A DNA stretch of 7,917 nucleotides. Origin: Scybalousia_A sp963588535. Lineage in GTDB: Bacteria; Bacteroidota; Bacteroidia; Bacteroidales; P3. Position numbers and translations under genes: made by a program. Location of the stretch: contig CAVAII010000187.1 in NCBI GenBank assembly GCA_963588535.1, positions 1-7,917 of the forward strand, read 5' to 3'. Shown in pieces: positions 5,389 to 7,917 of this stretch; the stretch's first letter is position 1, and each line of letters opens with the position of its first letter. The notes under the pieces were generated by a model. It did no database searches. It was not told the origin of the DNA and worked only from the letters and a program-made list of their open reading frames with translations.

Positions 5389-6630
5389 ATGAACCATACG
5401 CAGATTCTTGCACTAATAATCTTTATCGCAACCTATATAGGTATAATAGCCGACAAACTTCCTTTGCTAAGACTAAACCGCAAGTCAATTGCCTTTGTAG
5501 GTAGTATAATGATGATAGTATTTGGTGTTATTAGTTTCGAGGACGCTATTAAAAGTATTGACTTTGATACTATTACCCTACTATTAGGTATGATGATAAT
5601 CATATCTACTCTCCGCCTTGAAGGTTTCTTTACTTTTATCTCCCATACTACTATGACCAAAGCCAAGACAACTAACCTACTCCTATTCTCTATTGTCTTT
5701 ATAACTGGTTTTGCGTCTGCTTTTTTGGTTAATGATGTTGTTGTCCTCTTGTTTACCCCTATCATAATACAGTTTTGTAGAAAAGCCGAACTTAATCCAC
5801 TACCTTTCCTACTAGCAGAAATATTTGCCTCCAACGCTGGTTCACTTATGAGTATAACAGGCAACCCGCAGAATATGATTATAGGTATTGCCTCCCAAAT
5901 CTCTTACGGTAAGTTTATGCTTATAATGTTGCCTATTGCTATCTTATCTATGCTTATAATTATCTTGGTAATAAAGAAGTCCAACACCGATATTTTCCGC
6001 CGTAACACCCTAATAACTATCCCCAAAGACGCCTCTACCTACGATTTTAAGACTATGCGTAACTCTCTAATCATCTTTTGTTTGGTTGTTGTCGCATTCT
6101 TTCTTAGCAAAATTATCAACCTATCTATCCCTCTTATCGCCTTAGGAGGTGCCAGTCTGACTTTGATCTTTACCAAACAAGATGGCAAACAGATACTTGC
6201 AGGCGTTGATTGGTCTTTATTACTGTTCTTTGCATCGTTATTTATAATCGTTGCGGCTATTCGTCAAAGTGGGGTCTTGGATATAGTCTTTGAGATCTCT
6301 TTGCAAGAAAACACCTTATCTATTCTCGTTATCTTCCTACTCTCCCTAATACTCTCGCAATTAGTCTCTAATGTTCCTTACGTAGTCTTAGTCTTGCCTA
6401 TCTTTGCCCTTGCCAAAAGCGATATCTTATGGCTATCTCTTGCCGCCTCTTCTACTTTGGCTGGCAACCTTACTATAATTGGTGCCATGGCGAACCTAAT
6501 CGTTATCGAACAAGCCCAAAAAGAGAACGTTAGAATCACTCCGCAAAAATTCTATCGATCTTCTATCCTTATTACCTTATCCACTTATATCCTCGCTATC
6601 GCCTTCCTTTCCCTTCTCTCCACTCTCTAA
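5389..6630 (+). CDS. SLC13/ArsB-type anion permease (IT superfamily)
   Basis: This is a 413-residue integral membrane protein with about 10-11 hydrophobic spans and the internal two-fold repeat of the ion-transporter superfamily. In the first half SAFLVNDVVVLLFTP (110-124) is followed by SNAGSLMSITGNPQNMIIG (148-166). In the second half SQLVSNVPYVVLVLPI (323-338) is followed by STLAGNLTIIGAMANLIV (355-372). These paired N-containing segments form the re-entrant hairpins that bind substrate and sodium in the family. ITGNPQN is typical of ArsB/YbiR-like members. It should move an anion (dicarboxylate, sulfate, arsenite or similar) across the inner membrane, but the ion is not deducible. No ars regulator or reductase is nearby. 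It is the last gene of the plus-strand cluster, 51 nt after the epimerase gene with no terminator between, so co-transcription is likely although a functional link to glycan synthesis is not evident. Confidence 0.88.
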   Translation: MNHTQILALIIFIATYIGIIADKLPLLRLNRKSIAFVGSIMMIVFGVISFEDAIKSIDFDTITLLLGMMIIISTLRLEGFFTFISHTTMTKAKTTNLLLFSIVFITGFASAFLVNDVVVLLFTPIIIQFCRKAELNPLPFLLAEIFASNAGSLMSITGNPQNMIIGIASQISYGKFMLIMLPIAILSMLIIILVIKKSNTDIFRRNTLITIPKDASTYDFKTMRNSLIIFCLVVVAFFLSKIINLSIPLIALGGASLTLIFTKQDGKQILAGVDWSLLLFFASLFIIVAAIRQSGVLDIVFEISLQENTLSILVIFLLSLILSQLVSNVPYVVLVLPIFALAKSDILWLSLAASSTLAGNLTIIGAMANLIVIEQAQKENVRITPQKFYRSSILITLSTYILAIAFLSLLSTL

Positions 6631-6676
6631 CCTTCTCTTTTAACTCACTAATAATCACCCCTCTTATTCCCCCAAA

Positions 6677-6760
6677 ATAAAATGACACTTTATTCAAATA
6701 AAGTTAAACATTATCCGAATAAAGTTAGATATTATTTTGATAAAGTTAGATATTATCCAA
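6677..6760. repeat. 21-bp tandem repeat array, three clear copies plus one degenerate
   Basis: Copies begin at 6698, 6719 and 6740 with an exact period of 21 bp, each starting ATAAAGTTA followed by A/G-A-C/T-ATTAT. Copies 2 and 3 agree over their first 17 bases. The preceding 21 bp (6677-6697) match copy 1 at 15 of 21 positions and look like a decayed copy. After 6760 the pattern fades (ATGATAAAACC). The array lies between the convergent permease and lipoprotein genes and codes for nothing visible. ACTTTATT (6687-6694) and AATAAAGT (6697-6704) form a palindrome across the border of the degenerate copy and copy 1. Confidence 0.85.
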
Positions 6761-6773
6761 ATGATAAAACCAT

Positions 6774-6815
6774 AAAAAACAAAGTAACATAAACTCAAAA
6801 CGAGATTATGTTACT
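6774..6815 (-). terminator. rho-independent terminator of the lipoprotein gene at 6861-7361
   Basis: AGTAACATAA (6783-6792) pairs perfectly with TTATGTTACT (6806-6815). After an A/A mismatch, CTC (6794-6796) pairs with GAG (6802-6804) around an AAAAC loop. On the minus strand the stem is followed by TTGTTTTTT (plus-strand 6774-6782), so it should stop transcription from the lipoprotein gene, whose stop codon is about 46 nt upstream. On the plus strand the sequence after the stem is only moderately T-rich, so ending the permease transcript here is possible but weaker. Confidence 0.75.
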
Positions 6816-6860
6816 CTGTATTATTAAGTTATATATTTAAGGCTATGTTTTCTTTCTTGC

Positions 6861-7361
6861 TTACTTTCTTTCTCCTGCGTAAGAGAAGTTAATAGACATA
6901 TTGTTCATAGAAGTGTATGAACCAGTAACATCCATTGAAAGTTTGCCATTAGATATCTTGCCACTAATGCTCGTTACTGCGTAGCCAGCGTCTAATAATT
7001 CGCCTTCCTTAATGTATTGAGAAGAGATATCGGCACCTGTTATAATAGTGTCGCCATCGCTTACAGAGAAAGTAAGACCATCTATTACAAGATCTAATTG
7101 TTTTGGCATTTGGTTAGCAAATTTTACTTGATTCATCTCCACTTTGCAATTCTTTGAACTGTCGGTGCAAGTAGTTACAACGCCTAAATCAGACATCTCG
7201 AAATCACCTAATTGAGAAGTAACCGTTAGTGTACCATTCCAATTAGAGATGTTTTCAATCTTTGTCGTAGAGTTGTTATCTTCCTCGTCGTCATCGTCTC
7301 CGCATGCTACAAATGTTAATGCAGCAACTGCAACTAATAATAATTTCTTTAAAATCTTCAT
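6861..7361 (-). CDS. Asp/Glu-tailed lipoprotein, possible calycin-like domain
   Basis: The 166-residue product begins with a type II signal peptide (MKILKKLLLVAVAALTFVA) whose lipobox ends F-V-A before Cys20. It continues GDDDDEEDNN, the acidic stretch that in Bacteroidetes directs lipoproteins to the cell surface. The mature part (about 35-166) is all-beta in character. It starts with WNGTLTVTSQLGDFEM and ends with SGKISNGKLSMDVTGSY and MSINFSYAGERK. The final pattern of two or three strands ending in F-x-Y-x-G is reminiscent of the calycin-like domain found in many Bacteroidales lipoproteins (Pfam Calycin_like), but I hold this only as likely. Two Cys (about 60 and 67) might form a disulfide. 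Promoter and terminator are both visible, so it is probably a single-gene unit. It shares the signal and acid tail with the product of 859-1434 but not obviously the mature sequence. Confidence 0.87.
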   Translation of the reverse strand: MKILKKLLLVAVAALTFVACGDDDDEEDNNSTTKIENISNWNGTLTVTSQLGDFEMSDLGVVTTCTDSSKNCKVEMNQVKFANQMPKQLDLVIDGLTFSVSDGDTIITGADISSQYIKEGELLDAGYAVTSISGKISNGKLSMDVTGSYTSMNNMSINFSYAGERK

Positions 7362-7462
7362 TTTTGTTCTTTGTTTTATTTGTTTTACTTATTTAACTTT
7401 TCTTTTTCTTAGTCTAACACAACTGCTTTTTCTAATCTGTACTGCATCGTGTTTTCAGTTTG

Positions 7463-7493
7463 CAAAATTAGTACCTATTTGATTTGCGTACAA
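7463..7493 (-). promoter_or_regulatory. promoter of the lipoprotein gene at 6861-7361
   Basis: On the minus strand TTG (plus-strand CAA 7491-7493) is followed after 20 nt by TAATTTTG (plus-strand 7463-7470), the same -7 box as the HU promoter, including the following CAAAC. Transcription should start near 7456, giving a leader of about 95 nt. Arms TACCTAT (7472-7478) and ATAGGTA (7503-7509) flank the -33 box and may mark an operator. Confidence 0.7.
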
Positions 7494-7509
7494 TCATTAT
7501 ATATAGGTA
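7472..7509. repeat. 7-bp inverted repeat flanking a promoter -33 box
   Basis: TACCTAT (7472-7478) and ATAGGTA (7503-7509) are exact reverse complements with centres 31 bp apart, about three helical turns. One arm lies in the -33/-7 spacer and the other just upstream of -33. This is a layout expected for a dimeric regulator, but 7-bp arms can occur by chance. Confidence 0.4.
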
Positions 7510-7519
7510 TTTGCTATCA

Positions 7520-7917
7520 TTATTTTTGAGTATTTTTGCTCTTATTCCTTTTTATAATCACACCATTGATGATAACAATCAAGGCAACAACCACAAAGGC
7601 TAAAAGAATAAAGATCATCTCTTTACGATATTGCATAGGCTCAACCCAAATCTCGGTAAAACGTCCCAGACGTCCCAAAATCTCGATAGGAGTCCAAAGA
7701 ACAACCACCGTAGCAATTGCCATACGGATATTAGCACCCCAAGAAGCAAGTCTTAGTTGATTTCTAAATATGAAAACTGCACCAACCAAGCAAGCAACTC
7801 CAACAAAGAGCGTAAACCAATGCGTTTCTCCAAAGAAATTATCATCATATAGGAACATCAATAATAGATAAGATGTCCATAAGATTAGATTAAACTCCAA
7901 GAAAGTAACTAAGGCAG
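7520..7917 (-). CDS. multi-pass membrane protein, unknown family, 5' end outside the window
   Basis: The minus-strand frame is open from the right edge to the stop at 7520, giving 131 visible residues without the N-terminus. A TTG at 7900 is not a convincing start, because the reading frame continues upstream as A-L-V-T-F into the same hydrophobic stretch. Four membrane segments are visible: one at the edge (ending LLLMFL), then FTLFVGVACLVGAVFIF, then AIATVVVLWTPIEILG, and last MIFILLAFVVVALIVIINGV. The protein ends in a Lys/Asn/Gln-rich basic tail, probably cytoplasmic. Loops contain YDDNFFGETHW and ASWGANIRM. I do not recognise the family. No terminator is evident between it and the next minus-strand gene, which has its own promoter. 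Confidence 0.75.
   Translation of the reverse strand, partial: ALVTFLEFNLILWTSYLLLMFLYDDNFFGETHWFTLFVGVACLVGAVFIFRNQLRLASWGANIRMAIATVVVLWTPIEILGRLGRFTEIWVEPMQYRKEMIFILLAFVVVALIVIINGVIIKRNKSKNTQK

Noticed and set aside
5433..5864. 143-codon minus-strand frame opposite the permease gene
   Set aside because: It lies entirely inside a well-supported membrane protein gene. Its sequence is the mirror of hydrophobic codons and shows no family motif.
6687..6704. Hairpin ACTTTATT / AATAAAGT as terminator of the permease gene
   Set aside because: All but two of the pairs are A-T, the loop is tiny and no T run follows on the plus strand.
6677..6760. CRISPR-like array
   Set aside because: The units are directly adjacent with no unique spacers, there are too few copies, and no cas gene is present.

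Overview
The window is AT-rich, and its promoters, lipoproteins and gene families point to a member of the Bacteroidota, probably order Bacteroidales. Several features support this: -7 boxes of the form TAnnTTTG about 20 nt downstream of TTTG/TTG, no clear Shine-Dalgarno sequences, two lipoproteins with a run of Asp directly after the lipidated Cys, an IHF/HU-like protein of the Bacteroidetes type, and the tiny basic AURKAIP1/COX24-like protein that follows it. I cannot name the genus.

Layout. Positions 1-298 hold no gene I can support, only a strong minus-strand terminator (176-223) and a weaker hairpin. A short minus-strand unit follows: an HU-family protein (413-697) and a 29-residue Lys/Arg-rich protein (299-388), read from a good promoter near 763-795. 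Next on the minus strand is a lipoprotein gene (859-1434) with its own promoter. This promoter lies back to back with the start region of a five-gene plus-strand cluster.

The cluster (1563-6630) reads mreC, mreD, a WbuB-like family 4 glycosyltransferase, a non-hydrolysing UDP-GlcNAc 2-epimerase (WecB/WbpI type) and an SLC13/ArsB-type permease. Gene spacings are -8, 10, 38 and 51 nt with no internal terminator, so co-transcription is likely. The first two genes belong to the rod/elongasome morphogenesis complex. The next two look like surface-polysaccharide genes: one makes a ManNAc-type nucleotide sugar and the other transfers a sugar to a membrane-bound acceptor. mreB, PBP2 (mrdA) and rodA are not next to mreCD here.

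After the cluster comes a 230-nt convergent intergenic region. It carries three clear copies and one degenerate copy of a 21-bp tandem repeat (6677-6760), followed by a minus-strand terminator (6774-6815). This terminator serves a second Asp-rich lipoprotein gene (6861-7361) that has its own promoter. The window ends inside a minus-strand gene for a multi-pass membrane protein of unknown function (7520 to the edge).

Most of this is ordinary chromosomal Bacteroidales content. I see no phage, transposon, CRISPR array, tRNA or rRNA. The least explained items are the 21-bp repeat array, the pairing of mreCD with glycan genes, and the inverted repeats that overlap three of the promoters.
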